This document shows, one piece after another, positions 1 to 12,048 of a stretch of DNA of 64,000 nt. The notes under the pieces were generated by a model. It ran no database searches. It saw nothing but the letters and a program-made list of their open reading frames with translations, and had not been told where the DNA came from. The translations under genes were made by a program, and so were the position numbers. Each line of letters opens with the position of its first letter. The stretch's first letter is position 1. The stretch covers positions 159,246-223,245 of the forward strand of contig JASWJB010000033.1 of assembly GCA_032433595.1 (NCBI GenBank), read 5' to 3'. The stretch is from Conoideocrella luteorostrata (taxonomy: Eukaryota; Ascomycota; Sordariomycetes; Hypocreales; Clavicipitaceae).

Positions 1-966
1 TGAAAAATGAGATGCTTACCGATGTTGGAACGGTCGATGAAGGCGAGTACTGCGGAGGAATTAGGGATGTTAGCGCGAGAGGTTTCGCGATTCTCATAAG
101 GTGCAGCCCAGACGTTCGTTATACGTACGGTAGAGCAAACTGACGAGCGGGATGAGACAAAAGTCCATCTTGAGGCGCACTCTGGACTCATCCCTGGCGT
201 CTATATGCACAAGAGACTGGCCATATCTAATATGCCACGAATCAGCATTTTCATATTCACCAGAGCCAGCAGATTGCCATGGATGATGGATGCACTTACT
301 GGTCCGTGGCCTGGTACTGCGCCTGCGCCGCCTGGTGCTGCTCTCGCCGCGCCTCGACCTTCTCATCTATGCTCGATTCTCCCATACCGCCACAGTTTGA
401 AGTAGGCTTCCCGTACGATGCGCCAAAAAATAAAAAAAATAAAAAAAATAAAAATAATGATACCCGACAATGTCACACAGACAGACAGACAGTCGGTCGG
501 CCACGACAAGCGTCTTGATGCTGGCGACGACGACTGGCGGACAACCAGCCGTTATAAAGAGAGAAAGACTGCATCCCCATCCGATCCCCATCCCATCGGC
601 CAGCAGCGGCTATGATGGCTGGCTCGGAAGGTAGGTTCACACACAGTTCCGCGCCGGACGATTAACGTCGCAGTGCGGTTGTGCCGCATGGATTATGCTT
701 GACTCAGCAGCACCAACTAGGATGACGCTAGAAACGGGCAGGATGGAGAAGTTAGTGAAGTTACAGAATAACTTGCTCGCTATCGGCATGCATGTCTACA
801 TAACGCCGTATCGATATCGTCGTTTGCTGCTTCGGCACGCCCGACCTTGTGGGCCGCAGTGCAACGGGGCTACTTAGTTTGTAGTTGACTGGTTATCTGC
901 TTTATCTTGTCCCTTGGCCTTGGCACGCCACGGTCCGTCCGCCCGTACGTACTGCTTCAGTGCATA

Positions 967-991
967 CGTAGACGTAGACGTAGACGTAGAC
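967..991. repeat. Hexanucleotide tandem repeat (GTAGAC)n
   Basis: About four tandem copies of CGTAGA/GTAGAC lie in non-coding DNA. It is a plain microsatellite. Confidence 0.85.
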
Positions 992-1078
992 TGTGCCGTC
1001 CTGGAGTGCAAATTTTGAAGCAATCGCAGCCAAACTCTTGCGAGTGCTTACTCACGCACCCGCCGCGTAGCTACGGAG

Positions 1079-1213
1079 TAACTAACTACTCCGTAGTCGT
1101 CGGATGTTTCAGCGCTCCTGGCCATCGATCAGCAGCAAAGTCCCGAAAGCCACTCGGCACCAACCAACTAGCCAGTTTATTTCCCATTGTACGGAGTACG
1201 GAGTAGTTAGTTA
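1079..1213. repeat. Possible miniature inverted-repeat unit (135 bp)
   Basis: The left arm at 1079-1095 (TAACTAACTACTCCGTA) is the exact reverse complement of the right arm at 1197-1213. The outermost TA on each side could be a TA target duplication around 15-bp inverted repeats. The interior has no coding potential. The arms contain the TACGGAGTA motif that is scattered through other intergenic regions of the window. Calling it a MITE is inference from structure only; a chance pairing of two copies of the common motif is the alternative. Confidence 0.35.
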
Positions 1214-1958
1214 GTCGATAACAATTATTGATTGCACGGCGTGGCGCTGCGCTGAAAACCCGGCCCCCGCCCCTCCAACCAGCCATGCACGGCAGTGATG
1301 GATTGCACAAACCACGGAGCTAGACCCCGGATTTCCCCCGGAATTTGGCGAGCGTGGTCTTACTCACGCCGCCACCTTTTTTTTCTATCCCCCCAATGGA
1401 TGGATCAAGAGAGTGCTTAGATTGAGGGTACGCGTGGATACTTATGCACGTATATGTGGGAACGTGTGCGTTGGCAATAGTTACCTTGGACGTGTCCCGG
1501 GCTTCGGAACGAGAGGCGTTCAGTTACTTGGACGTGTTTTTCTCCGCACGTCTAGTTAGCGGGATGTCGGGTCTGGATTCACCGGAGGATAGGTAAAACA
1601 TGGTGGCATGGCATAATGGTAGATGGACCTTGTGCTCCGTACAGTCTTTCAAGCAGAATGAGGTGCATTTAATGTGTGTGTTTTTTTTCTTCATCGTCAA
1701 ATAAGTCCGTGAGGGACAAAAAAAAAAACATAATGTACTTTAATCTATCTGCTTCACATAGGTCTGCTCATCATCTGCACACCCCACAAAATAGAGCCAG
1801 TCGCCGGTTCACGTACGGAGTGCAATCCGACGCTTACACGTCTTTGCTTTCCACACTACGGAGTATACCGCCCAAAAACAAAACATGACTTTAACTTTGG
1901 ATAACAGCCCTTTCTTGCTAAACTGCTGAGCAGCATCTTGGTCTTTCCTCACCACCAT

Positions 1959-2023
1959 CAGCCACGGCCACAGCCACGGCCACAGCCACGGCCACAGCCA
2001 CGGCCACAGCCACAGCCACAGCC
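1959..2023. repeat. 12-bp tandem repeat CAGCCACGGCCA
   Basis: About five tandem copies of CAGCCACGGCCA degrade into CAGCCA hexamers at the right end. It lies in non-coding DNA; the frames through it are low-complexity (PQPR or WPWL) and were not taken as genes. Confidence 0.9.
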
Positions 2024-3981
2024 GACTCAACGATTCTTGATTCTCGCTCTCGCGTGCAAGGACTCCCGCTGGATTGGGGAAAGCAACAATGACCACCACA
2101 AAGCGTTACCTATTGCTTGCATGGCTAAATGACATTCTGAGCAAGTACGCACAAACAGCAAGTCGTCTGTTAGTGGATGACGCCGAAACTCTATGTGTTC
2201 ATGCCCCTTTACAACCACCAAGCTAGCTCAGTCATCCTGGCTAGCTGCGATTATCGTGTGGTCGGTCCTGGTGCCGCCTCATCATAAATGGCCTGCCCGT
2301 TTAGCGAAAGACACTGTTTTGCTTTCAACTGAGCTAGAAGGAATACGCAACAGAACATGGTCCTTAGCACTGGAAAACTATGCAGAGTTCGTGAGCAGTG
2401 GACATTGCGATACTATGCCCCCCTCCCCCCCCGACTGGCATATTCCCTGATGTTCCTTAGTATATATTCTTTCTGTTCTACCTGACTCTTGAATAAGGAC
2501 GCTTCCATATCCCGACCGCACTCCGCCCCCCTCCAAAAGGTCTTTAGAGGCATGCAGACAGGGAGCTTGCGGACATGTCTGCTGCGTGCCCAAGTTCAAA
2601 CCATATGCCCCCACAGCACACTATGAATACAATAGCCGTCAAAACTGGTATACGAGATTTCTGCATCACAGCTAGCTATGCAGCTCTTGCCTGGCTGCCT
2701 GCCGGATTGTAACCCCGCCGGTAGATGTCAACTACGGCTGCCTCTCATCACCATCTTTACGATATAGCCCTTCGCGCGACATCCCGTGCATTCAGAAAGA
2801 GAACATTGTCAAGATGATGATGGAAGACAAACGCTTCAGCTAATAGTGTACCTACATAGTAGACCAGATCTTCGCTGCCAGTCCATGCCTGTTCTGGAAT
2901 ATATAAGGCCGCCCCCCGTCATGTTGCATGGTGTCGCTGCTGCTGCTGCGCAACATGGACTGACATCATCCTGTTTCCTACTATACATCACCAGGCAGAC
3001 TTAAGGACATGGGAAAGGACCTGGGAACGACGAAAAGTGTCGTTTCCAAAGCACACCATCACTACGACGTCGTTGACGTGTGCCTGCTCCACAGTCGTGA
3101 TTCGAGGCGCATTACTCCGTATGGAGTAGTTATTATGATCACCAATTCGTCTTAAATGCCTCGCCCAATGTCAAGACCGGCGGAAACATCGAGTATCCCT
3201 GCAGCCTAGCTCCCACGTTTCGTCTCAAGTGCCATCCTTGCGTCGCATTCTCGAAACCACGCCATTGCATCCTGGCGTGCATCCACATGCACGTGTTGCT
3301 GTTGTATGATGCATCGGAGGTTTCTATACCATGCGACGCCATGCCATTGGCATGTGCACGATTGACAACTAATCAGGACCGTGGACTTTGGAGCCGACGG
3401 CCTTTATTGGAACACAGATAGACAGCCAATCACATAGAGCGACATGTTGATAGGCGCAGCAAAGAAGAGTTAATTGTAGAAGTGAATGATTTTAATAGCC
3501 GTGACGCCCCCATTCCTATGCTTCAACCGCTTTCGACCGGGTGATGCCGACCCCGGACTTTTTTAGTTGCCGCTGCAGCATCTGCAATAAAGTAATAAAC
3601 ATACACCCGGAAGAAAAGTACAGTGTAGTTATGAAGTATTTTACATGAATAAAAGGTAGGTGTGAAGCGGTGTCTGCCTTGGGATCCGTGTGCTGCGATT
3701 CAAAGCTATCCGAACGCAACACGAGTGACAAACTCTCACAATAGAGCCGCAGACCGAAACCGTGGGGTTAAGCCAAGTTATCACGAGTGAATGGCGAAGT
3801 ATTTATCGGCAGATTTCAAGGTCCGGGTCGTGTTGAAAATGGAACATGCCGCAATGTCCAATGCGACCTCCAAACACCAACACACCTCTAACAGTAACTC
3901 GGTGATGCACAAATGAAAAAAAGTCTTGCCCAACAAGATGCATAATAAGAAGAATCCTGCAAACCAGGGAGGGAAGGGGTA

Positions 3982-5073
3982 TCATGAAATAATAACCCCC
4001 GGTTCAATGTGTGCTGTTTCATTGACCAGCGGCATGCATCCAAACAGTTTATTATAGTCGTTAAGACACTGGCTTCGAGCTTCGATATGTCCTGGCTTTG
4101 TGCTGATTCCGTTCGTCGGCACGTAGCTGACGTATGGATCGTTTCCCTTGACAAGTAAGGGTCCCTCGCCTGTCAATAACGAGACGAGATAGTTCATGGC
4201 AAGGTCTTCACAATTGAAATGCTCATCGACGTATGCGCGAATCTTCTTGGGAATGGCATCTTCTGATGAGTAGTAGTCCAGGAACGAGATGTGTGCAAAG
4301 GCGAGACCAGATAAGATGAGATTATAGTTGTTGCCTTCGTCGGTAGAGCAGAATGAATATTTCCACTTTCCGCTGGGCTCCGGGACGGCACAACGTGTAA
4401 AGCCTCCGGTCATCCTGCGACGTCCAAATTTGCGCCACGACTGGAACACAAATTCAAGGTCTTTTGGCTTGTAGTATATGTCATCGTCGCATAGAAAAAT
4501 CGCCTGCGTTTCATAGGCGGGATCGGGCCACAGTTTTTGGTTGAGGCTATTTACTTCCGATGCTCTGAAGCGCACGGGCACGCCATACTTAGACTTGTAG
4601 TTTTCAGGTGGTGTGGTTTCCAGGTCGTTCCACACAACAACCAATTCGGAAAGCGAAGGAATCTTCTCAGCCAATAGAGCGTTCAGAGTATCGTTGAGTT
4701 CTTTCGGTCGTTTATATGTCTGCATAGCAATACTGTACATCAAATGTCAGTAAGGTAGAGGCGGGGCGTTGGGGGAGACAGGGCAAACGAGCATTGCCAT
4801 GACGTACGTAAATTTATCATCGCGTAGATGCTGGAATTTGAGTTGCGACTCTGCCCAGATTTCGTTGGATCCCGTGAAGTTACCGCATTGTGGAATTTTC
4901 GTCGCCTTGAAAGGGGCGGCGACGACGTCAGATATCCGTAGAAATTGTTTCTCGGGTGCGTACGCGAATAGAGCGAACATAAATCCAGCGGAAGCAGTGA
5001 ATGCAAAGATCCAAATGGCGATGCGTCTAGCAAGGCGAGAATGCACCCCGCCAAGTGGTTTAGAAACGTCCAT
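3982..5073 (-). CDS. GT64 (exostosin-like) glycosyltransferase, type II membrane protein
   Basis: Two exons, complement(3982..4732, 4808..5073), encode 338 residues. The 75-nt intron has donor GTACGT and acceptor TACAG and rejoins the sequence as KFTIAMQTYKRP, the typical start of the GT64 fold. The N-terminus is a short cytoplasmic tail (MDVSKPLGG..) and one hydrophobic anchor at about residues 15-35, so a Golgi/ER type II topology is likely. The DDD metal/nucleotide-sugar motif lies in FLCDDDIYYKP, and a conserved NCEDLAMNYLV motif lies near the C-terminus. The family transfers HexNAc-type sugars; the acceptor in fungi is not known. A start at 5259 is open in frame, but it would put about 60 polar residues before the anchor, so 5073 is preferred. 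Confidence 0.85.
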
Positions 5074-7195
5074 AGTATGGATGGAACTCAAGATACCTCG
5101 TAGATCTCGTTGCCAGTCCTTCGACTTTCGATGTTGCCTGATCCTTCGATGGACAAATTCCAGTGACAACAGATGATGGTCGAAGCGGCAACGTCGTCCG
5201 TCAGGAGGTAGAGGGTTGGGAACACATGTGCCAAGTGACTGATTGTAATGAAGCAACAATCATGCAGGTTCCCGTGTTCCCGACATAAACGTCGTTGATG
5301 AGGTGAGCAGACTTTTCAAGACAAGCAGTCAGACAAGAAAAAGCCAATCCCTTTATGGGGTCCGGTCTCTCTCGTCACAGAAAGCGCTAGGTGGCAAGTA
5401 CCGGTAGCGGCGGGGAGCGAAGTGGTGATTGCGCGTCAAACACTTGGCCAGCGAGTCTACAAGCATATACGTTCAAGCCAGCCCCCATGCTGGAACCACC
5501 AACGCCTCGTTCTCTTTTTCTTGCAGTTGATCGGGCGTTGAGCAACGGACATACTTCAGAGTGTGCATACCCGCAGCACCTACATGTTCTTCCAGAGACG
5601 TTGACAATGAAACCGTGCCGGGCATCGAGAGAAGTCTTACTGCTGAATCCCCACTGACTAGCCACCACCGGTAGAAAACAAGCGGCTATAATTGGACAGT
5701 GCATGCCTTTCCCCAGACAATAGTACGCAGTACGGAGTACATAAGTGGATGTCTGTTTATAACGTACTCTGTGCTCCGTACGGAATAGCTAGGTGGGTGG
5801 GTAACCTTGGCTGCTGCTCGAGTTCGCTGCATCGGAATTAGCAACGTTTCTCTCGATGAATGCACCACCTGGGCAGTACAGCAAGTACATACGTCTACGG
5901 AGTAAACAGGAATGGATCTGGCTGCATTCAACAACACGCCATCGCTAACCCCCGCCCCATTGTCAGCCGGGTCCCTGCGTCGGCGCAAACGAGCCATCTT
6001 TCCGCACCACACTTCTATAACCATCCATGCCTTAATATTGAATGTCGACATGACAAAAACAACATCAATCTGGTTGACAGAGATATCAAAGCTGAACAAA
6101 TAGTGCGACATGTGCAGTGCTTGTGAAGGCTGGATCTCGCCGCAGCCAGCGTCGTTGGACCATGTGACACGCTAAAAATAAGGATGCCGTAGCGAGCTGC
6201 TGCGGTGCAACACGCCAAAAATCCGATCTGATGTGATGTGTGATGTGTGATTGGCGACTAGTGGCTGGTGATGTAGTGTGTGATGGACTCGGGAGGTAGC
6301 ACAAATCAAAAGGTCTGTTCGAGCTGTGTCACACCTAACTAGCTCATCCGAGGCAACACCAGCAGGGCTAACCAGTTCTCGAAGCTTGAGTGGACCGGCG
6401 ATGCAACAACTCTCCTGCGCGCTGCTCTGCTTGTGCTGGGTAAATCGCAGTGCTTGTCGGGTCAACTGGCTAACTGGTTCCTTCCAACGCCAGTGTCGTA
6501 TTCCTTGCTTGCCAATTTGCTTCGGACGTTCCCCCCACGGCCACAAGGATGTCCTTTGCAACGCTGGTGCCCACATTAATCAACCGCGTGCTCACCCTTT
6601 GCGCCCGGCTTGGCCCCAATCTACCCATCACCATTGTCTCGCTTAAAATACCATGTAGTTAGTTGTTGGACATCAGCATGCAAGAAGGCCTTTCATTTCA
6701 TTCCAGAGCATGGCGGCGCTCGTCCATTCCGGGCGTCGTCCAGTCGTCGCGTACGACCGCCACCACCTCATGCGCCGTCGCTCTAACTGGTTCTTCCCTT
6801 GGTCTGTAATTTCTGTTCTGTGTTGCGCAATGTCGCAGCTGGACTCGATATTATTCCGCCAACAAATTGGACCGCAAGACATGTGCACTGTTACACCGTC
6901 AGGCGACCCGAACCATGGACCATCCCGATATCTAGCCTAGTTCATTTGGCCCGCGCTCAGGCTACCTGGTTTGCTCTCTAGTTTTGTTCTTGCCCCGGTT
7001 CAAGATATAGTAGTCATGCAGATCCGATTTGAGTTTGATTGTTCCTGGACCTTGCTTGAAACTCTAATCCGCTGCCCCTTCCCTCCTTGGAAGTGCCTTC
7101 ACATTGTGATCAGCTGTGTCCCGACAACCACATACAACACTCTCTTGTACTCGTTTGTTCGGTTCTCGAACGAATTGTACGATCCATAGCCCGCA
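5074..7195. other. Intergenic, no gene seen
   Basis: Divergent spacer between the GT64 gene and the beta-glucosidase gene. It holds TACGGAGTA-type motifs near 5735, 5778 and 5897 and a GATGTGTGAT-rich stretch near 6228-6290. The short open frames lack domains and overlap one another on both strands. Confidence 0.6.
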
Positions 7196-10152
7196 ATGAC
7201 TTCCGTCATGCTGAGAATAGTTGCGCTGGTGGTTGCCACCTCTGTCGGTGTGGTTGCCAGCCCGACTCCTGATGTAGTGGCTCAAAAGTCATTCGTCCCG
7301 GACGGTTACTATGTGCCGGCGTATTACCCTGCTCCATATGGCGGCTGGGTCAGTGGTTGGCAGGAGAGTTATGGAAAGGCAAGGAATTTTGTGAATTCGA
7401 TGACCCTGGCAGAGAAAACCAATATTACAGCAGGTAGTGGTATTTTCATGGGTAAGCTACACTGTCCTTGGCATCTCCATGTCCTCCTCCACCCTGACTA
7501 GAGCTTTATTGACATGATCCCACAGGGTAAGCAAGCCTTGAATTTCTGACATACTTCTGATTTCAACTACACAAATCATGACGACTTCCTTTCGACTCGT
7601 CTTGCTCTTATTCCCCTACATGCTGTTTTGCAAGGTTGGAGTTAACATATACGCAGACACTGTAACGGCAACACTGGCTCCGCTCTTCGTGTGGGATTTC
7701 CGCAGCTCTGTTTAAACGATGGCCACGCTGGCATTCGTCAGGCTGATAATGTGACGGTCTTTCCAGACGGCATCACGACAGGCGCAACGTTCGACAAGAC
7801 GCTCATGTATCAGCGCGCAGTCGCAATCGGCAAAGAGGCCCGTGGCAAAGGTGTAAATGTCTTGCTAGGTCCGACAGTTGGTCCCATTGGGCGTAAGCCC
7901 AAAGGTGGTCGTAACTGGGAGGGATTCGGTGCTGATCCGTCTTTACAAGCCATCGCTGCTCGTGAGACAATCAAAGGCATCCAAGAACAGGGCGTTATTG
8001 CGACAATCAAGCATTTCATCGGCAACGAACAAGAAATGTATCGCATGTACAACCCATTCCAGTACGCGTATAGCGCAAATATAGGTATTGATATTGACAA
8101 TCTTCTTAGCGCTGGTGACACTAGCTGACCAGGTGTAGATGACCGCGTCTTACATGAGGTTTACATGTGGCCATTCGCCGAAGGCATTCGAGCCGGGGTG
8201 GGCTCCGTCATGATGGCGTACAATGCTGTAAGTTTCCGTGTAGGCGTCTAGGTCTGTGAAGAAGAATTGGCTGATTGTCGTAGGTCAATGGCACGGCTTG
8301 TAGCCAACATCCGTATCTGATCAACGGACTTCTGAAAGATGAGCTTGGCTTCCAAGGATTCGTTCAGTCAGACTGGCTTGGCCATATGTCTGGAGTGGCA
8401 TCGGCGATTGCCGGCCTGGATTTGGACATGCCTGGCGATACACAGGTCCCCCTTTTGGGTAACTCTTATTGGATGTATGAGCTCAGCAGATCGGTTCTCA
8501 ATGGCTCCGTTCCAGTGGATCGACTGAACGACATGGCTACCCGCATTGTGGCTGCTTGGTATCAGATGGGACAAGACAAGAACTTCCCAGAGACGAACTT
8601 CGACACAAATACAAAGAGTCGCGAAGGCCTCTTATATCCCGCTGCATGGCCAAATAGCCCTACCGGTGTCGTTAACCATTTCGTTCAGGTTCAAGCTGAT
8701 CACGATGTGGTGGCTCGTCAGATTGCGCAGGACGCCATTACGCTGCTGAAGAATACGGATAACTTGTTGCCAATAGATCCATCACGGGCTTTAAAAGTCT
8801 TTGGCACGGGTGCTCAAACCAATCCCGACGGCCCAAACGCCTGCAGTGATCGAAAATGCAACAAGGGCACACTCGGGCAAGGATGGGGATCCGGTACAGT
8901 TGATTACATGTATCTTGACGATCCCATATCTGGCCTTAGAGACAAGGCAAAGGATATCAAAATTTACAACACGGATAAGTTCCCTCTCGCCATTGACAAC
9001 CCTAAGGACGACGACGTCGCTTTTGTCTTCATTACATCGGACTCTGGGGAGAATACCTATACTGTCGAAGGCAACCACGGCGACAGAGATGCATCGGAAC
9101 TCTGTGCTTGGCACAACGGGGATCAACTGGTTCAAGATGCCGCAGCTAAATACAAAAATGTTGTCGTAGTAGCCCACACTGTCGGGCCTTTGATACTCGA
9201 AAAATGGATTGATCTCCCGTCCGTCAAATCTGTGCTTATTGCACACCTACCCGGCCAAGAAGCTGGTAGATCGCTGGCCGAGGTTATTTTTGGCGACGTT
9301 TCACCTAGCGGCCATCTGCCCTACTCAATCACCAAGAAAGAAGAAGACTTTCCGAAGAGTGTCACAGAGTTGATCAATTCCGAACTCCTCAACCAGCCCC
9401 AAGACACATATTCGGAGGGTCTCTACATTGACTACAAGTGGCTGAACAGCAAGGGAATTCAGCCTCGGTATGCTTTTGGTCATGGTCTTAGCTATACAAA
9501 CTTTACGTACTCCAAGGGGACCATCACGAAAGTTACGCAAATGAGCAAAACACCTCCTGCTCGGTCACCGAAGACTGGTGTTCTTGATTACATCCAGGCC
9601 ATCCCGGCGGCCACCGAAGCAGTTGCACCAAAAGGTTTTTACAAAATTTCGCGATACATCTACTCATGGCTGAGTGCTGCAGAAGCGGAGGCTGCCGTAA
9701 AGGATGCCGGTAAGAAGAAATACCCATATCCAGCTGGGTACTCCACAGACCAGAAGCCAGGACCCCGCGCCGGCGGTGGTGAAGGTGGAAATCCTGCGCT
9801 GTGGGATGTTGCGTACAAGTTGTCTGTGACTGTGACAAACAGTGGACAGAAACACTCTGGCAAAGCTTCTGTGCAGGCATATCTTCAGTTCCCGAGGGAC
9901 ACTGGATACGATACACCCATTCTCCAACTGCGCGACTTTGAGAAGACAAAGACGCTTGCACCAGGCGAGAGCACTGTTGTCGAGCTGCAATTGACGAGGA
10001 AAGACTTGAGTGTTTGGGATGTGGTTTTGCAGGATTGGGTGATTCCTGCCGTAGACGGGGCGTACAATGTGTGGATTGGGAGCGCGGTTGACGCTTTGGA
10101 TGTCTCGTGTCATGCTGTTGGGTTGAAGTGTGAAGTCGTGATTAAAGGGTAG
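7196..10152 (+). CDS. Secreted glycoside hydrolase family 3 beta-glucosidase
   Basis: The model is join(7196..7451, 7525, 7657..8084, 8133..8227, 8284..10152), 882 residues. An N-terminal signal peptide (about residues 1-21) precedes the GH3 N-domain with DGHAGIR, the KHFIGNEQE motif and the nucleophile Asp290 in FVQSDW. The GH3 C-domain and a fibronectin III-like tail (about 750-870) follow. Fungal members of this length release glucose from cellobiose and other beta-glucosides outside the cell. Introns 3 and 4 (48 and 56 nt) are ordinary. Between GIFMG and HCNGNTGS, two well-formed introns (7452-7524 and 7526-7656, both with donor GTAAGC) leave a single exonic G at 7525; only this keeps frame and family alignment. 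The total length divides by three. The function call is firm; the one-base exon is an inference. Confidence 0.9.
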
Positions 10153-10485
10153 GTAGTAAGCCGATGACAATGATAATGAGTATTATTATAAATAGTACAT
10201 AAAGTGGCATGCCAGTTCAATTTACTTCTCTCACGCATGGGCCTCCCTATTAAATAAAAGGCCGTATATAAACCGTAATCATACATTCTATGGTAGTATT
10301 ACAAAGTCTCTCTCCAGCGGATTGTCCTCTGTCCAAGCAGTGGAGCAAGACTCAACCGCTCCGCCAGAGACGACTCGTAATCTTGTAGAGATTTTACGCC
10401 TATCAATAATGTTACAACCACATCATAGATACCAACACCTTGTCCGGATTGTCGTTCCATCGGCAGCTCAAAACTGCGCAATTGA

Positions 10486-10933
10486 TCACTGAGCCAGCTG
10501 CTTCCTTCCCTTCATTCTCCTTCTCAAAATGATCTTCCTCCCAGTCCTACTCCGCATTCTATACAGAAACCCATGCCTTCGCTTCTGGACCAATCTCGTA
10601 TGTCCATTCATGGTGTTTCGCGGACCGAAGCGCAATTGCAGCCCGCTGAGGGCGGGATGTGAAGACACAGCGCTCTGAGAGACCAAGTCGGCGGCGGTCT
10701 CGCCCAACGTTGTTGTGGTAGGTGCGGGAGTGAAGCTTAGGAGGGCGCTTGGTCGGCGAAGAGGCGTGATGGAGGGCCGCAGAGGGCAAAGGGTGGTGAA
10801 TGTTCTGGTTTGCAAGTTAGCTGGGACGAATGTGTTGAGTGTTGGGACGGGGGCCAACGGACCGTGGAGAAGGGGGAACGGATTTGGTGACGAGGGTCCT
10901 CGCGGGGCGTGCGAGGTGCTTGAGAGATTGCAT
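10486..10933 (-). CDS. Mitochondrial large-subunit ribosomal protein bL34m
   Basis: Two exons, complement(10486..10804, 10863..10933), encode 129 residues. The 58-nt intron has donor GTCCGT, a perfect GCTAACT branch site and acceptor CCAG, and joins ..PPSPR to TFTTLCPLRP. The C-terminal ~50 residues are the bL34 signature: FGPRNTMNGHTRLVQKRRHG followed by a very basic helix ending RRRMKGRKQLAQ. The N-terminal ~75 residues are Arg/Ser/Thr-rich with no acidic cluster, as expected for a mitochondrial presequence. The protein sits in the large mitoribosomal subunit. The 3' end faces the 3' end of the beta-glucosidase gene about 330 bp away, and that spacer holds nothing else. Confidence 0.88.
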
Positions 10934-11559
10934 CGTAGGCGATGGGGCTTTGCTTGATGATGATGGTGGTGATGTCTTGTTGGTGATGTTTGGGACGTAA
11001 CTATTCATTCAAAGGAGATTGGAAATTTTGGGGGTGTGTGATTGGTTGGCTTGTTGGCGGGAGTGGTGGAGCTGGCTGTGTGTGGTGGGGAGGTGCTTGT
11101 TGAACACTTACATCCCAAGCAAGTATGGAAGTTATGGTGCCGGTTTGATGAGGGCTCGATAGTATCACAGAATTCTGGAATTCAACACTGAATATTTTTT
11201 TCAAATTCCTCACGCGTCGGGCTAAAAAATCGGCCTTTATGAAAAGCGATGATATTGTCTCGGCACTAAATGTCGTTTCTGTTAGAACATAGACAATGGC
11301 GTTAATTTAGGCTTCACCTCGACGAGACGTGACATTATTGCAATTGATCGCTATTTACAAATTGGCCAGAGCAGCTGTTGATTGGCTCATTACTATTTTG
11401 TGCAGAAACAAATAGTAAAGTAGCGATCCTCTCGGTTTCCTTCCTTCTGAACCAGCGCCGGCAATCTTTCCAATCGGAACTGTTGATCTGCACGCCACGA
11501 ACAATACCAAGGCATCACGTCCTTATCATTTGAACTCAAACACCCTGCCCGCCGCCCAT
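10934..11559. other. Intergenic, no gene seen
   Basis: The spacer holds the bL34m promoter side and the 3' flank of the cysteine-repeat gene. It has GT-rich and TGATGATGGTGGTGATG microsatellite-like sequence near 10955-10985 and an A/T-rich block near 11190-11410. No domain-bearing frame was seen. Confidence 0.5.
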
Positions 11560-12048
11560 TTAAATGCACAAACCCCCGCAAGGGTGCCTAGGGGTACAGG
11601 TCATAGTTGGCGTGCAGGTACTTCCCCTAGAGCATTGATGTCTCTTGCCCATGGTGCACGGAGATAGACTCTTGGCCGTGGTTGTAGCTTCTGGCGGGAG
11701 GGTCTCGATGCACAAGCCCCCTCGGGGCTGGCCTGGAGTTGAGTACATGGTAGGCGTGCAGGTGCTGCCCCGGGGACAATCACGCGTGTGGCCCATCACG
11801 CAGGGGATGGTGTACTGGGTCGGCTGGTAGGGCACGGAGAAGCAGAGCCCGCCGCATAGCTTTCCCGGGGTGCATGTCTGCGTGGGCGTGCATGTAAAGG
11901 ACGTTGGGCAGGGTCTGTTGTCGCCGACGGTGCAGGGGACCGTGTATCCGGGCGCGAGGGTGGGTGTTGAAGCAGTGGTTGTTGGAGGCGGGAGGCCGCA
12001 TAGGGCCAGAGGGAGGAAGGGGAGCAGGTTGAGAAGCAGAAGCTGCAT
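11560..12048 (-). CDS. Small secreted protein with three cysteine-rich repeats
   Basis: This intronless frame of 162 residues begins with a strong signal peptide (MQLLLLNLLPFLPLALCG). A Thr/Pro-rich spacer follows, then three tandem repeats of about 33-45 residues, each shaped CxxG(x)4CPxx(S/T)xCTPTxxxTPGxxxGGLC. The first and third repeats keep six cysteines. The second has Ser and Arg where the CTPG..C pair would be, so it has lost two cysteines together, consistent with loss of one disulfide. No known family is recognised. Size, secretion signal and cysteine content fit small secreted proteins such as effectors or cell-wall-associated proteins, but nothing shows which. It stands alone; the nearest genes are bL34m and the GrpB-like gene. 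Confidence 0.75.
   Translation of the reverse strand: MQLLLLNLLPFLPLALCGLPPPTTTASTPTLAPGYTVPCTVGDNRPCPTSFTCTPTQTCTPGKLCGGLCFSVPYQPTQYTIPCVMGHTRDCPRGSTCTPTMYSTPGQPRGGLCIETLPPEATTTAKSLSPCTMGKRHQCSRGSTCTPTMTCTPRHPCGGLCI

Larger units (their letters stand above)
1..3981. other. Gene-free region with simple repeats
   Basis: No convincing gene was found on either strand. The open frames here are short, overlap antisense frames, and show no recognisable domain or splice-linked extension. The stretch carries the hexamer repeat at 967-991, the inverted-repeat unit at 1079-1213, the 12-bp tandem repeat at 1959-2023, several A/T tracts (e.g. 421-455) and copies of the TACGGAGTA-type motif (near 1192, 1815, 1858, 3115). 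It may contain the far promoter of a gene left of the window. Confidence 0.6.

Noticed and set aside
5788..5806. GGTGGGTGGGTAACC resembling the 3' part of fungal 5S rRNA
   Set aside because: The rest of the 5S sequence and its internal promoter are absent.
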